The notes under the pieces were generated by a model. That model saw only the letters and a program-made list of their open reading frames with translations. It did not search any database and was not told the DNA's origin. A program made the position numbers and the translations under genes. Source: Micromonospora chersina (GTDB taxonomy: Bacteria; Actinomycetota; Actinomycetes; Mycobacteriales; Micromonosporaceae). Taken from it: a stretch of DNA of 64,000 nt. The DNA lies in the NCBI RefSeq assembly GCF_900091475.1, contig NZ_FMIB01000002.1, positions 5,642,001 to 5,706,000 on the forward strand, written 5' to 3'. Positions within the stretch are counted from its first letter, which is position 1. Each line of letters opens with the position of its first letter. Below are positions 21,072 to 29,632 of this stretch, piece by piece.

Positions 21072-22832
21072 TCAGGATCCCTCGGGGACCACGACCTGCT
21101 CGCGCAGCTCGTCCAGCAGCCGGCCGCTGTCGTCCAGCGACAGCCGGGTGAAGACGCCGGTGGCCAGGCTGCCGTGGTCGACCGAGGTGCACACCACCAC
21201 CGTGTCGCCGTCGGCCCGGCCGATCGCGCAGCGCTCGTACCGGCCCCGGACGCCGGTCTCCACCGGCACGGACTGTTCGAGGTCGTACCGGTCGGTGAGG
21301 CGGACCAGCTCGGCCTCCGCGTCCGACTCTGGGGTGAGTCGGAACCCGGTGCCGCCGAAGAGGGTGACCCGCTTGCCGTCGGTCGTGCCGTAGATGCCCG
21401 CGAAGGTGTCCTCGGCGAGCAGGTGCGACTGGCGTACCTGTGACTTCAGCTCCTCGGCGGCGGCCTGGCTGCGCTCGTCCTGGCGCAGCCGCAGCGAGCC
21501 GAGCTGGTCGGGCAGGCTCGCGCGGGCCGGGTACTGGGCGGAGAGCGGCTGGGCCCACCAGAGCGGCACGCCGCAGCAGCACGCGACGCTGAGCAGCAGC
21601 ACCCAGGGCCACCGGCGCCGGCGGCGGACCGGCACGGCCACGTACCCCTTGGGCGGCCGCCACCCCGGCGGCGCGGTCACCGCCGGCGGGGTCTTCCCGC
21701 GGCGCTGCTTCGGCACCGTGGGCCGGGGCGGCGGGACCGGCGGGGCGACCGCCGGCGGCGGGGTCGGAGCCGGGCGGGCGGCGGGCGCCGGGTGCCGCGG
21801 CGGCGGTGCCGCGACCGGCGGGGCCGGGTAGGGCGGGGTGTGTGCCGGCGGCGGTTGCGGCACCGGGTAGGGCGCCGTGTAGGGCAGCGTCGGCGGCAGC
21901 GCCGGGAAGTCGGCGGAGTGCAGGTCCCAGCCGGTGGTGTCCACGCCCGCCCACGGGTCGACCGGGACCTGGTGCTCCGGCGAGTCCGCCGGCGGCGCCG
22001 GCGTGGGCTCGGCCGACTCGCCCCAGGCGCGCTTGCGCGGCGGCGGGGGCGGTACGGCCGCCGAGCCGCTCCAGCGGGGCGCGGGAGGCTCGGCGGGGGT
22101 GGCGTCCGCCTCGGTCTCGACCCGGGTCGGGTCGGGTCGCCGCTCCACCCGGGTGGGATCGGGACGGGGCGCGACCGGGGCCGATCCCGCGGCGCGGGCG
22201 GGGCCGGGCACGGCGGCGGAACCGCGCGCGGGATGGGCCGGGGAGACCGGGGTGGGGTCGGGGTCCGCGGCGGCCGAGGGCTCAGATTTCGCCTCGACGT
22301 CCGGCGCCACCTGGGCATCGGGTGCGGCCTGGCCCTCGGGTTCGGCCTGGGCGTCGGCTTCGGTCTGCGTGCCGACTACGGCTTCGGTGTCCCGTGCGGC
22401 CTGGGTCCCGGCTTCGGCTTGTGGCTCCGGGTCGGCCTGAGCGGCGGGTTCAGCCGGCGAGGCGGCCGCCGGCGCCGGCTGCGCGCCAGGCTTCGGCTGC
22501 GCGGCAGGCTCCTGCGTCGAGGTGGCCTCCGCCCCTGGCGCGGGCTCGGCCGGGGCGGCGGTCTCAGCCGCTGGGGTCGGCTGCGGGTTCGGTGCGGTGG
22601 GCGGGGCCTCGGCGTCCGGCGCCACGGACTCCGCCATGGCCGACTCCGGCCCGGGCTCCCGCGCGGAGGAGGCGTCGGTCGTGGTCGGGGGCGTGGGGGC
22701 GGCCTGCGGCGGCACGGTGGCCTGCGGCGGCACGTCGGCCGACGGCCCGGTGACCGCCGGACCCCCGTCCCGGCCGGTGGCCGGGGTGCCCCCGTCGGCC
22801 GGCCGGTCCGCCCCCGGCTGCGGCTGCGACAT
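21072..22832 (-). CDS. proline-rich membrane protein with Cys-pair C-terminal domain
   Basis: 586 aa, unknown function. Residues 1-~400 are low-complexity Ala/Glu/Pro/Gln and then Pro-rich, likely disordered and cytoplasmic. An arginine cluster and one membrane segment (~406-426, with CCC) follow, then a ~155-residue outer domain. That domain resembles the protein at 3818-4495: VTLFGGT, RYERCAIG and VVVCTSVDHGS. The membrane topology could link an outer signal to cytoplasmic partners, but this is only inferred. Start at MSQPQP with GAGAGGAGA upstream; longer upstream frames lack an SD. Divergent from the radical SAM gene. Confidence 0.82.
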   Translation of the reverse strand: MSQPQPGADRPADGGTPATGRDGGPAVTGPSADVPPQATVPPQAAPTPPTTTDASSAREPGPESAMAESVAPDAEAPPTAPNPQPTPAAETAAPAEPAPGAEATSTQEPAAQPKPGAQPAPAAASPAEPAAQADPEPQAEAGTQAARDTEAVVGTQTEADAQAEPEGQAAPDAQVAPDVEAKSEPSAAADPDPTPVSPAHPARGSAAVPGPARAAGSAPVAPRPDPTRVERRPDPTRVETEADATPAEPPAPRWSGSAAVPPPPPRKRAWGESAEPTPAPPADSPEHQVPVDPWAGVDTTGWDLHSADFPALPPTLPYTAPYPVPQPPPAHTPPYPAPPVAAPPPRHPAPAARPAPTPPPAVAPPVPPPRPTVPKQRRGKTPPAVTAPPGWRPPKGYVAVPVRRRRRWPWVLLLSVACCCGVPLWWAQPLSAQYPARASLPDQLGSLRLRQDERSQAAAEELKSQVRQSHLLAEDTFAGIYGTTDGKRVTLFGGTGFRLTPESDAEAELVRLTDRYDLEQSVPVETGVRGRYERCAIGRADGDTVVVCTSVDHGSLATGVFTRLSLDDSGRLLDELREQVVVPEGS

Positions 22833-22930
22833 CGCGGCAATCTCCTCTCGCGCCGGAGACGAGGTTAGTACCGCCCCGCCACCCCGACGAATCGCCCGGC
22901 ACGCGCGCTCCCGCACCCGCCACCCGTGTC

Positions 22931-22984
22931 GATCAAGAGGTTCGCGTCCGGATCGCCGGCGATCCGGACGCAAACCTCTTGATC
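22931..22984. repeat. intergenic palindrome, copy 2 (GATCAAGAGGTT family)
   Basis: A 24-bp inverted repeat (22931-22954 with 22961-22984, one mismatch) around GCCGGC, beginning GATCAAGAGGTT and ending AACCTCTTGATC. It lies between divergent genes. Its outer ~12 bp per arm and the preceding GTC match copy 1 at 15191-15245, while the inner stem differs. Confidence 0.75.
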
Positions 22985-23081
22985 AACGCGCCCGGGGCAG
23001 GCTTCGGCGCTGGTCGGGCCGGGCGGAAAGGGGAGCGGTGCGGCGTGGTGGATGGTGGGGGACCGCGTACCCTTGGGCATC

Positions 23082-25067
23082 ATGAGTGCCCCGTCGACGA
23101 CGCCGCGCCCGGTCGCGGCCAATTCCGTGTGGCCGCGGCTGGAGCCGCTGCTGCCCCAGGTGACCAAGCCCATCCAGTACGTCGGTGGCGAGCTGGGCGC
23201 GGTGGTCAAGGACTGGGACGCGGCGACCGTCCGGTGGGCGCTGATGTATCCCGACGCGTACGAGGTGGGCCTGCCCAACCAGGGCGTGCAGATCCTCTAC
23301 GAGGTGCTCAACGAGCTGCCCGACGTGCTGGCCGAGCGGACGTACGCGGTCTGGCCGGACCTGGAGAAGCTGATGCGCGCCCACGGCGTGCCGCAGTTCA
23401 CCGTCGACGCGCACCGGGCGGTGCGCGACTTCGACGTGTTCGGCGTCTCCTTCTCCACCGAGCTGGGCTACACGAACCTGCTCACCGCGATCGACCTGGC
23501 CGGCATCCCACTGCTGGCCGCCGACCGCACCGACGCCGACCCGGTGATCGTGGCCGGCGGGCACGCCGCGTTCAACCCGGAGCCGATCGCCGACTTCGTC
23601 GACGCCGCCGTGCTCGGCGACGGCGAGGAGGCGGTGCTGGAGATCACCGCGATCGTCCGGGACTGGAAGGCCGAGGGCTGCCCGGGCGGCCGGGACGAGC
23701 TGCTGCTGCGGCTGGCCCGCACCGAGAGCGTCTACGTGCCGCGCTTCTACGACGTGGACTACCTGCCCGACGGCCGGATCCAGCGGGTCGTGCCGAACCG
23801 CCCCGACGTGCCGTTCCGGGTGCACAAGCGCACGACCATGGACCTGGACGCCTGGCCGTACCCGAAGAAGCCCCTCGTGCCGCTGGCCGAGACGGTCCAC
23901 GAGCGGTACGCGGTGGAGATCTTCCGCGGCTGCACCCGGGGCTGCCGGTTCTGCCAGGCCGGGATGATCACCCGCCCGGTGCGGGAGCGCTCGATCACCA
24001 CGGTCGGCCAGATGGTGCAGCAGGGGCTGGAGTTCTCCGGCTTCCACGAGGTGGGCCTGCTGTCCCTGTCGTCGGCCGACCACTCCGAGATCGGTGACAT
24101 GTGCTCCGGCCTCGCCCAGCAGTACGAGGGCACGAACGTCTCGCTCTCGCTGCCGTCGACCCGGGTGGACGCCTTCAACATCGACCTGGCCCAGGAGCTG
24201 TCCCGCAACGGGCGGCGGACCGGCCTGACCTTCGCCCCGGAGGGCGGGTCGGAGCGGATCCGCAAGGTCATCAACAAGATGGTGTCGAAGGAAGACCTGA
24301 TCCGCACCGTCGTCACCGCGTACACCAACGGCTGGCGGCAGGTGAAGCTCTACTTCATGTGCGGCCTGCCCACCGAGACCGACGAGGACGTCCTCGAGAT
24401 CGCCGACATGGCGCACGAGGTCATCCGGGCCGGCCGGGCGGCGACCGGGTCCAAGGACATCCGCTGCACCGTCTCGATCGGTGGCTTCGTGCCGAAGCCG
24501 CACACCCCGTTCCAGTGGGCCGCCATGGAGCGGCCGGAGGTCATCGACGGCCGGCTGAAGCTGCTCAAGCAGGCCATCAACAGCGACCGGTCGCTGGGTC
24601 GGGCCATCGGCTTCCGCTACCACGACGGCGAGCCGTCGCTGATCGAGGGCCTGCTGTCCCGGGGCGACCGCCGGGTCGGCGCGGTGATCCGCAAGGTCTG
24701 GGAGAACGGCGGCCGGTTCGACGGCTGGAGCGAGCACTTCTCCTACCAGCGCTGGGTGGACGCCGCGGCCGAGGTGCTGCCGTCCTTCGGGGTGGACCTG
24801 GACTGGTTCACCACCCGCGAGCGCGACGAGCTGGAGGTCCTGCCCTGGGACCACCTCGACTCCGGCCTGGACAAGGACTGGCTCTGGCAGGACTGGCAGG
24901 ACTCCCTGTCCGAGTACGAGCAGGACGACTGCCGCTGGACGCCCTGCTTCGACTGCGGCGTCTGCCCGTCCATGGACACCGAGATCCAGATCGGCCCGAC
25001 CGGAAAGAAGCTGCTGCCGTTGACCCCGGTCAACGGGCTGAAGCTGCCCACCGGCGCCCAGCAGTAG
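23082..25067 (+). CDS. radical SAM protein of the TIGR03960 type (B12-binding N-terminal region)
   Basis: 661 aa. N-terminal cobalamin-binding-like Rossmann region (~55-190, with PDAYEVGLPNQGV), then the radical SAM core with C284-x3-C288-x2-C291 (CTRGCRFC) and a C-terminal region with CFDCGVCPSMD. Reaction unproven; family members occur beside a DUF2344 partner and the ribosomal genes rplU/rpmA. Here the partner lies 3.7 kb downstream past three secretion-like genes. ATG start with TACCCT 8 nt upstream and no SD (leaderless pattern). A perfect-looking terminator follows. Confidence 0.9.
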   Translation: MSAPSTTPRPVAANSVWPRLEPLLPQVTKPIQYVGGELGAVVKDWDAATVRWALMYPDAYEVGLPNQGVQILYEVLNELPDVLAERTYAVWPDLEKLMRAHGVPQFTVDAHRAVRDFDVFGVSFSTELGYTNLLTAIDLAGIPLLAADRTDADPVIVAGGHAAFNPEPIADFVDAAVLGDGEEAVLEITAIVRDWKAEGCPGGRDELLLRLARTESVYVPRFYDVDYLPDGRIQRVVPNRPDVPFRVHKRTTMDLDAWPYPKKPLVPLAETVHERYAVEIFRGCTRGCRFCQAGMITRPVRERSITTVGQMVQQGLEFSGFHEVGLLSLSSADHSEIGDMCSGLAQQYEGTNVSLSLPSTRVDAFNIDLAQELSRNGRRTGLTFAPEGGSERIRKVINKMVSKEDLIRTVVTAYTNGWRQVKLYFMCGLPTETDEDVLEIADMAHEVIRAGRAATGSKDIRCTVSIGGFVPKPHTPFQWAAMERPEVIDGRLKLLKQAINSDRSLGRAIGFRYHDGEPSLIEGLLSRGDRRVGAVIRKVWENGGRFDGWSEHFSYQRWVDAAAEVLPSFGVDLDWFTTRERDELEVLPWDHLDSGLDKDWLWQDWQDSLSEYEQDDCRWTPCFDCGVCPSMDTEIQIGPTGKKLLPLTPVNGLKLPTGAQQ

Positions 25068-25083
25068 CGCCGGCGACGCACAC

Positions 25084-25119
25084 CGGAGCGCGGGATCCCC
25101 ACGGGGTTCCCGCGCTCCG
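25084..25119 (+). terminator. terminator after the radical SAM gene
   Basis: Inverted repeat CGGAGCGCGGG..CCCGCGCTCCG, 17 bp with one mismatch and a very short loop, 17 nt past the stop. It separates the radical SAM transcript from the following secretion-like genes. Confidence 0.7.
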
Positions 25120-25247
25120 TCACATTCCGGGACTCGTCGCCCGTCGATGTCCCGTGGCGCGGGGTGGGGGTGCCTCGACTGGCCGTCACTCGATACGCTG
25201 CGTCCGTATTGGACCGGCCGGGGGCCGGCAGCGGGGAGGGCAGCAGC

Positions 25248-25691
25248 ATGGGTGACATCAGGCCGCCGGACACCGGCGATCTGCACGTCAGCGTCGAGGA
25301 CCTGGACGCCGCGGCGGAGTACGTCGAGCGCCTCAAGCAGTACGTCGACGACACCATCGGCTACGAGATGGAACGCATCAAGGAGCGGATGAAGGGCGAC
25401 AGCAACAACGCGCAGACGGTGCCCAACGGCACGCCGTTCGGCGCGTACGAGGACGCCCGCATGCAGTGGCAGGCGCTGACGAAGTCGACGGCGAACATGG
25501 AGGGTCACCTCAAGGCGCTCTCCCTCAAGCTGGCCACCCTGAAGCAGGGCACCGAGGACATCGCCAAGGCGTTCCGCGACACCGAGGCCCGCAACGCCGC
25601 CAACGGCAAGGAGATCGAGCGGATGCTGGAGTCCGCCGCCCCGCCGCCGGCGACGGGCCAGCAGCCGCCCACCTACCCGTACACGGCCTGA
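25248..25691 (+). CDS. WXG100/ESX-like helical protein
   Basis: 147 aa, mostly helical with a ~30-residue Pro-rich tail. Helical hairpin of ~90-110 residues with a central tryptophan (MQWQALTKSTANMEGH) and heptad-like Leu/Ala spacing, no signal peptide or membrane segment. Layout and neighbours suggest a type VII secretion substrate-like or chaperone-like protein; there is no clear WxG in the turn, so the family call is tentative. ATG start with GGGGAGGG 7 nt upstream. First gene of a three-gene run ending in a mycosin-like protease. Confidence 0.6.
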   Translation: MGDIRPPDTGDLHVSVEDLDAAAEYVERLKQYVDDTIGYEMERIKERMKGDSNNAQTVPNGTPFGAYEDARMQWQALTKSTANMEGHLKALSLKLATLKQGTEDIAKAFRDTEARNAANGKEIERMLESAAPPPATGQQPPTYPYTA

Positions 25692-25704
25692 GGGGGAGAA
25701 GGTC

Positions 25705-27153
25705 ATGGCTGGAGGAACCTGGGAGCGGTGCGTCCGCGAGGTGACGCTGTCGGCGGACCCGGAGACGGTCGGCTCGGTCGGTGTCGGCTGGAGCAGCCTC
25801 TCCACCGGCCTGGGCTACCTGCGCGACGCGCTCGTCGGGCGGTCCTTCGTCGGCCCGATCGCGCCCGGCCAGGAGCGCCCGCACAGCGGCGGCCTGCCCG
25901 GCCTGCTCGCCGGCTGGAAGGGCAGCGGCGGCGACGCGTACCGCGAGCACCTGGGCGAGATCGGCAAGGAGATCGAGGAGCTGATCACCCACGCCAGCAA
26001 CGTGAGCGGTGCGCTGTCGCGGATCGAGGGTGACATCCGCAAGTCGGTGGCGAGCATCCCGATCCCGCTGATGGACGACTTCGGCTGGAACGAGTGGAGC
26101 CTGCCCAACGGCACCGAACTCGACGACGCCCGCGACGGCGAGAGCGCCTCGGGCTTCCTCGCCGCGCTGCGCAAGGACTACCAGAGCAACCCCGCCTCGT
26201 ACGCCGACGGCGCGTTCCGCGACAAGGCCGACGACCTCGAGGCGACCATGAAGGTCGACGGCAACGCCGACGACAACAAGCGCGGCGGCTGGTGGGACAC
26301 CAAGTCGCACCTGGACAACTGGTACCGGGACAACCAGCAGGCGGCCAACTCGGCCATGTCGCCGCTGCCCGCCGCGGTGGAGACCGAGCGGCCCAAGCTG
26401 GTGGTGCCGCAGCCGAGGACCGAGTCCGACGACTACCGCCCCGACGACCGCAAGCCGCCGTCCGGCCTCCCGGGCGGTGGTGGCGGTGGCGTCGGTGGCG
26501 GTGGCGCGGGCGGCGGTTTCGGCGGCGGGCCCTCCCTCGGCAGCACCGGCGTGGGCGGCGGGGGCTCCTTCGGCGGCGGCGGTGGCGGATCGTTGACGCC
26601 GCCGCCCACGACCGGCGGCCCGGACTTCGGCGGCGGGGCCGGCGGCGGCGCCGGCAGCTACACCCCGCCGTCCACCGGCGCCGGCTACCCGGGCACCGGT
26701 GGTCACGACTACGGCAGCGGCCTCGCCGGCGCCGGCGGGCCCAGCACCATCGGCGGCACCGGCGGTCTCGGTGGCGGTCTCAACCCCACGGGGCTCGGCG
26801 GCGGGGGCGGCGGCTTCGGCGGTGGTGGGGCCGGTCTCGGCTCGGCCGGCGGCATCGGCGGCGGCGGTCTCGGCGCGGCCGGAGCGGTGGGCATGGGCGG
26901 CATCCCCGGCATGGTCGGTGGCGGCAACGGCAAGGTGCCCCCGATGACCAGCGCGGCGAGCGCGTTGCGCAACGCGGCCGGCGCCGGCGCGGGTGGCCTG
27001 CGCGGCGGCGCCGGCATGATGGGCGGCGGGATGATGGGCGGGCACGGCGGGGCCGGGCACGGCGGCAGCGGCAGCGAGCACTCGTCGTGGTTGACTGAGG
27101 ACGACGATCCGTGGGGCAGCGGTGACGCCGCGTCCCCGGGCATCCTGCGCTGA
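25705..27153 (+). CDS. WXG/PPE-like protein with glycine-rich tail
   Basis: 482 aa. N-terminal ~205 residues are helical, with a WxG-like turn (WKGSGGDAYREHLGEIGKE, about 72-90) and conserved tryptophans (FGWNEWS). Residues ~250-440 are glycine-rich with GGGG/GGAG repeats, followed by a short tail ending DDDPWGSGDAASPGILR. No signal peptide. The shape resembles large type VII secretion substrates (WXG or PPE head plus Gly-rich tail). ATG with GGGGGAGAAGG upstream, 13 bp after the previous gene and 10 bp before the mycosin: one operon. Confidence 0.7.
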   Translation: MAGGTWERCVREVTLSADPETVGSVGVGWSSLSTGLGYLRDALVGRSFVGPIAPGQERPHSGGLPGLLAGWKGSGGDAYREHLGEIGKEIEELITHASNVSGALSRIEGDIRKSVASIPIPLMDDFGWNEWSLPNGTELDDARDGESASGFLAALRKDYQSNPASYADGAFRDKADDLEATMKVDGNADDNKRGGWWDTKSHLDNWYRDNQQAANSAMSPLPAAVETERPKLVVPQPRTESDDYRPDDRKPPSGLPGGGGGGVGGGGAGGGFGGGPSLGSTGVGGGGSFGGGGGGSLTPPPTTGGPDFGGGAGGGAGSYTPPSTGAGYPGTGGHDYGSGLAGAGGPSTIGGTGGLGGGLNPTGLGGGGGGFGGGGAGLGSAGGIGGGGLGAAGAVGMGGIPGMVGGGNGKVPPMTSAASALRNAAGAGAGGLRGGAGMMGGGMMGGHGGAGHGGSGSEHSSWLTEDDDPWGSGDAASPGILR

Positions 27154-27163
27154 GGACGGACGG

Positions 27164-28537
27164 ATGAGGTTGCACGCGGGCGCGTTCCGACCGGTTGCGG
27201 CCGGGCTGCTGGCCGGGCTCATGGTGCTGGGGGTCGCCCAGCCGGCGGCCGCCGCGCCGCGACGGGCCGAGCAGTGGTACCTGGACGAGCTGCGCATCGA
27301 CCAGGTGCACCGGCTCTCCACGGGGCGCGGGGTGACCGTCGCCGTGGTGGACAGCGGTGTCGACGCCACCCACCCGGAGCTCGCCGGCCAGGTGCTCCCC
27401 GGCCGCCGCAGCTACGGCGCCGCGGGCGACGGACGCTCCGACGTGGACGGCCACGGCACCCACATGGCCGGCATCATCGCGGCGAAGAACGCCGGTTCGG
27501 ACGGGGTGACCGGCATCGCGCCGGGTGTGCGCATCCTGCCGATCAAGACGAAGCCGGGCGACGGGGAGATCAGCGAGGCGGCGTCCGCCCAGGGCATCCG
27601 GATGGCCGTCGACGGCGGCGCCAAGGTGATCAACCTGTCCTACGGCGCCATGGGCGCGGCCTCCGCCGACGAGGAGTCCGCGATCAAATACGCCCTGGAC
27701 CGGGACGTGGTGGTGGTGGCCGCCGCGGGCAACACGGCCAAGGGCGAGGTCGACGTGACAAGCCCGGCCAACGTCCGCGGGGTGATCGCGGTGACCGGCA
27801 CGACGCGGGGCGGGCGCTTCTGGTCGGGCTCGGCGCAGGGCCCCGAGGCCGTGGTGGCCGCACCCGGCGACGCCATCTACAACGCGGGCCCGGACCACGG
27901 CTACGGCTGGGGTGACGGCACCTCCGACGCCACGGCGATCGTCTCCGGGGTGGCGGCGCTGATCCGGTCGAAGTACCCCGACCTCTCCGCCCCCAACGTG
28001 ATCAACCGGATCATCCGCACCGCCCGGGACGCCGGCCCGCCCGGCCGCGACCCGCAGTACGGCTTCGGCCGCCTCGACGCGCTGGCGGCCCTGACCGCGA
28101 AGGTGCCGGCGGTCTCGGCGAACCCGCTCCTGGAGCCGGCCGCGGCCAGCCCGGCCCCGCCGCAGGCCGCCGAGGACGACGACTTCGACGTCACCGAGCA
28201 CGGCGACCGTGGCGGTCCCACGGACCAGCAGGTCATGGTCATCGGCATCGGCATCGCGGTGGCGCTGCTGGTGCTGGTGGGGCTCGTGGTCTTCCTGATC
28301 TGGAACCGGCGCCGCTACCGCCGCGAGGCGGCCCGGGCCGCCGCCGTACCGGACGAACTGCTCGACCAGGGCGCCCGGGGCGGATACGGCACCCCGCCCG
28401 TCCCGGCCGGCTACCACGCCCCGCCGGGCGCGCCGGGTGGTCAGGCCCCGCCGGGCGCCAACCCGTACGCCCCGCCGCCCGGTCACGTTCCGCCCCCACC
28501 GGGGTCCTACCCGCCACCGGGCGGGAACCGGTCCTGA
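27164..28537 (+). CDS. mycosin-like type VII secretion-associated subtilisin protease
   Basis: 457 aa, S8 family. Signal peptide (~1-31, cleaved after the Ala run), catalytic D63 (VVDSG), H97 (DGHGTH), oxyanion N190 (AAGN) and S254 (DGTSDAT), then one membrane segment (~358-382) followed by a basic stretch and a cytoplasmic Pro-rich tail. Signal plus subtilase plus C-terminal anchor is the mycosin (MycP) plan. MycP proteins are needed for ESX secretion and cleave some substrates. No EccB/C/D/E gene is in the window, so any secretion machine must lie elsewhere. ATG start with GAGGA close upstream. Confidence 0.88.
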   Translation: MRLHAGAFRPVAAGLLAGLMVLGVAQPAAAAPRRAEQWYLDELRIDQVHRLSTGRGVTVAVVDSGVDATHPELAGQVLPGRRSYGAAGDGRSDVDGHGTHMAGIIAAKNAGSDGVTGIAPGVRILPIKTKPGDGEISEAASAQGIRMAVDGGAKVINLSYGAMGAASADEESAIKYALDRDVVVVAAAGNTAKGEVDVTSPANVRGVIAVTGTTRGGRFWSGSAQGPEAVVAAPGDAIYNAGPDHGYGWGDGTSDATAIVSGVAALIRSKYPDLSAPNVINRIIRTARDAGPPGRDPQYGFGRLDALAALTAKVPAVSANPLLEPAAASPAPPQAAEDDDFDVTEHGDRGGPTDQQVMVIGIGIAVALLVLVGLVVFLIWNRRRYRREAARAAAVPDELLDQGARGGYGTPPVPAGYHAPPGAPGGQAPPGANPYAPPPGHVPPPPGSYPPPGGNRS

Positions 28538-28542
28538 ACCGT

Positions 28543-28583
28543 GGTGGCCGGCCGGGTGACCTGCGGGTCACCGGCCGGCCACC
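28543..28583 (+). terminator. terminator of the type VII-like operon
   Basis: GC-rich stem of ~18 bp (GGTGGCCGGCC..GGCCGGCCACC) with one bulged base and a 4-nt loop, 6 nt after the mycosin stop. Marks the end of the three-gene unit. Confidence 0.8.
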
Positions 28584-28724
28584 GTCGCCTCCGGGCGGGG
28601 CGGGAATCCCCCCGCCGACCGGTTTCCACCGGTTCGTCCGCCGCTCGCGCCGCCCCGGCTGCGGGCCGCGCCGGCCGCTGCGCCAGGATGGGACGGACAC
28701 GCAGGTACAGCCGAGGAGCTCACG

Positions 28725-29501
28725 ATCGCCAGAAAGCCTCAACCCGAGGGCGGCCAGGCGCCGGTCGTCCAGCGGGTCCGGATCCGGTACGCCAAGCGTG
28801 GACCGCTGCGGTTCACCTCGCACCGGGACTTCGCCCGGGCCTTCGAGCGCGCGCTGCGCCGGGCCGGCGTGCCGATCGCCTTCTCCCAGGGGTTCACGCC
28901 GCACCCGAAGATCTCGTACGCCTCCGCGGCGCCCACGGGCGTGGCCAGCGAGGCCGAGTACCTGGAGATCGGCCTGCGCGAGCCGGTCGACCCGGCGCGG
29001 CTGCGGGCGGCCCTGGACGCCGCCCTGTCGCCCGGGCTCGACGTCCTGGACGCGGTGGAGGCCACCGGCGGCAGCCTGGCCGACCGGATCGAGGCGTCCC
29101 GCTGGCGGATCGAGCTTCCCGAGGTCGACCCGGCCGCGCTGGAGCGGGCGGTGAGCGCGTTCACGGCTGCCGAGGAGATCCAGGTCGAGCGGATGACCAA
29201 GCAGGGGCGGCGCACCTTCGACGCCCGTGCCGCCGTCATAGCCATCGATACGCTGCCGCCGTCCGAGACGCCTTCCGGGGCGACGGCCGTACCGTGTGCG
29301 ATACTCGAACTGGTCGTGCGGCAGGTCACCCCGTCCGTACGACCCGATGACGTCCTTTCCGGCCTCCGCGTGGTGGCCGACCTGGAGCCGCCGGTCTCCC
29401 CGAGGGTGATCCGGCTGGCGCAGGGCACGCTGACCGCGCAGGGCGAGATCGTGGATCCGTTGGACGCGGACCGCGACGGGGCAGCCATCGGAGAACGCTG
29501 A
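28725..29501 (+). CDS. TIGR03936-type radical SAM-associated protein (DUF2344), probable ATC start
   Basis: 258 aa. Partner of the TIGR03960 radical SAM protein in most genomes; biochemical role unproven. The conserved N-terminus (RIRYAKRGPLRFTSHRDFAR) and FTPHPKISYA are present. No ATG, GTG or TTG lies in frame before this region: the best start is ATC at 28725 (then GCC AGA AAG), with GAGGAG 6 nt upstream. The first standard start, GTG 28869, would remove ~48 conserved residues. Not adjacent to its usual partner here. The next gene is rng. Confidence 0.75.
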   Translation: MARKPQPEGGQAPVVQRVRIRYAKRGPLRFTSHRDFARAFERALRRAGVPIAFSQGFTPHPKISYASAAPTGVASEAEYLEIGLREPVDPARLRAALDAALSPGLDVLDAVEATGGSLADRIEASRWRIELPEVDPAALERAVSAFTAAEEIQVERMTKQGRRTFDARAAVIAIDTLPPSETPSGATAVPCAILELVVRQVTPSVRPDDVLSGLRVVADLEPPVSPRVIRLAQGTLTAQGEIVDPLDADRDGAAIGER

Positions 29502-29632
29502 CCGACGGTCGGCGTTCTGGCAGGCAGACTTCGGCGGTCGCGCACCTGCGCGCCCGGCGGAAACACCTTTTGCGGCGACCCTGCGTGGCAGCGCTCACCC
29601 GCGCCCGGGGCAGCCAGAACTGGAGAACGTCC

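Noticed and set aside
26460..26900. DNA repeat in the Gly-rich region of the 25705 gene
   Set aside because: Explained by glycine codons of the encoded protein; units are irregular.
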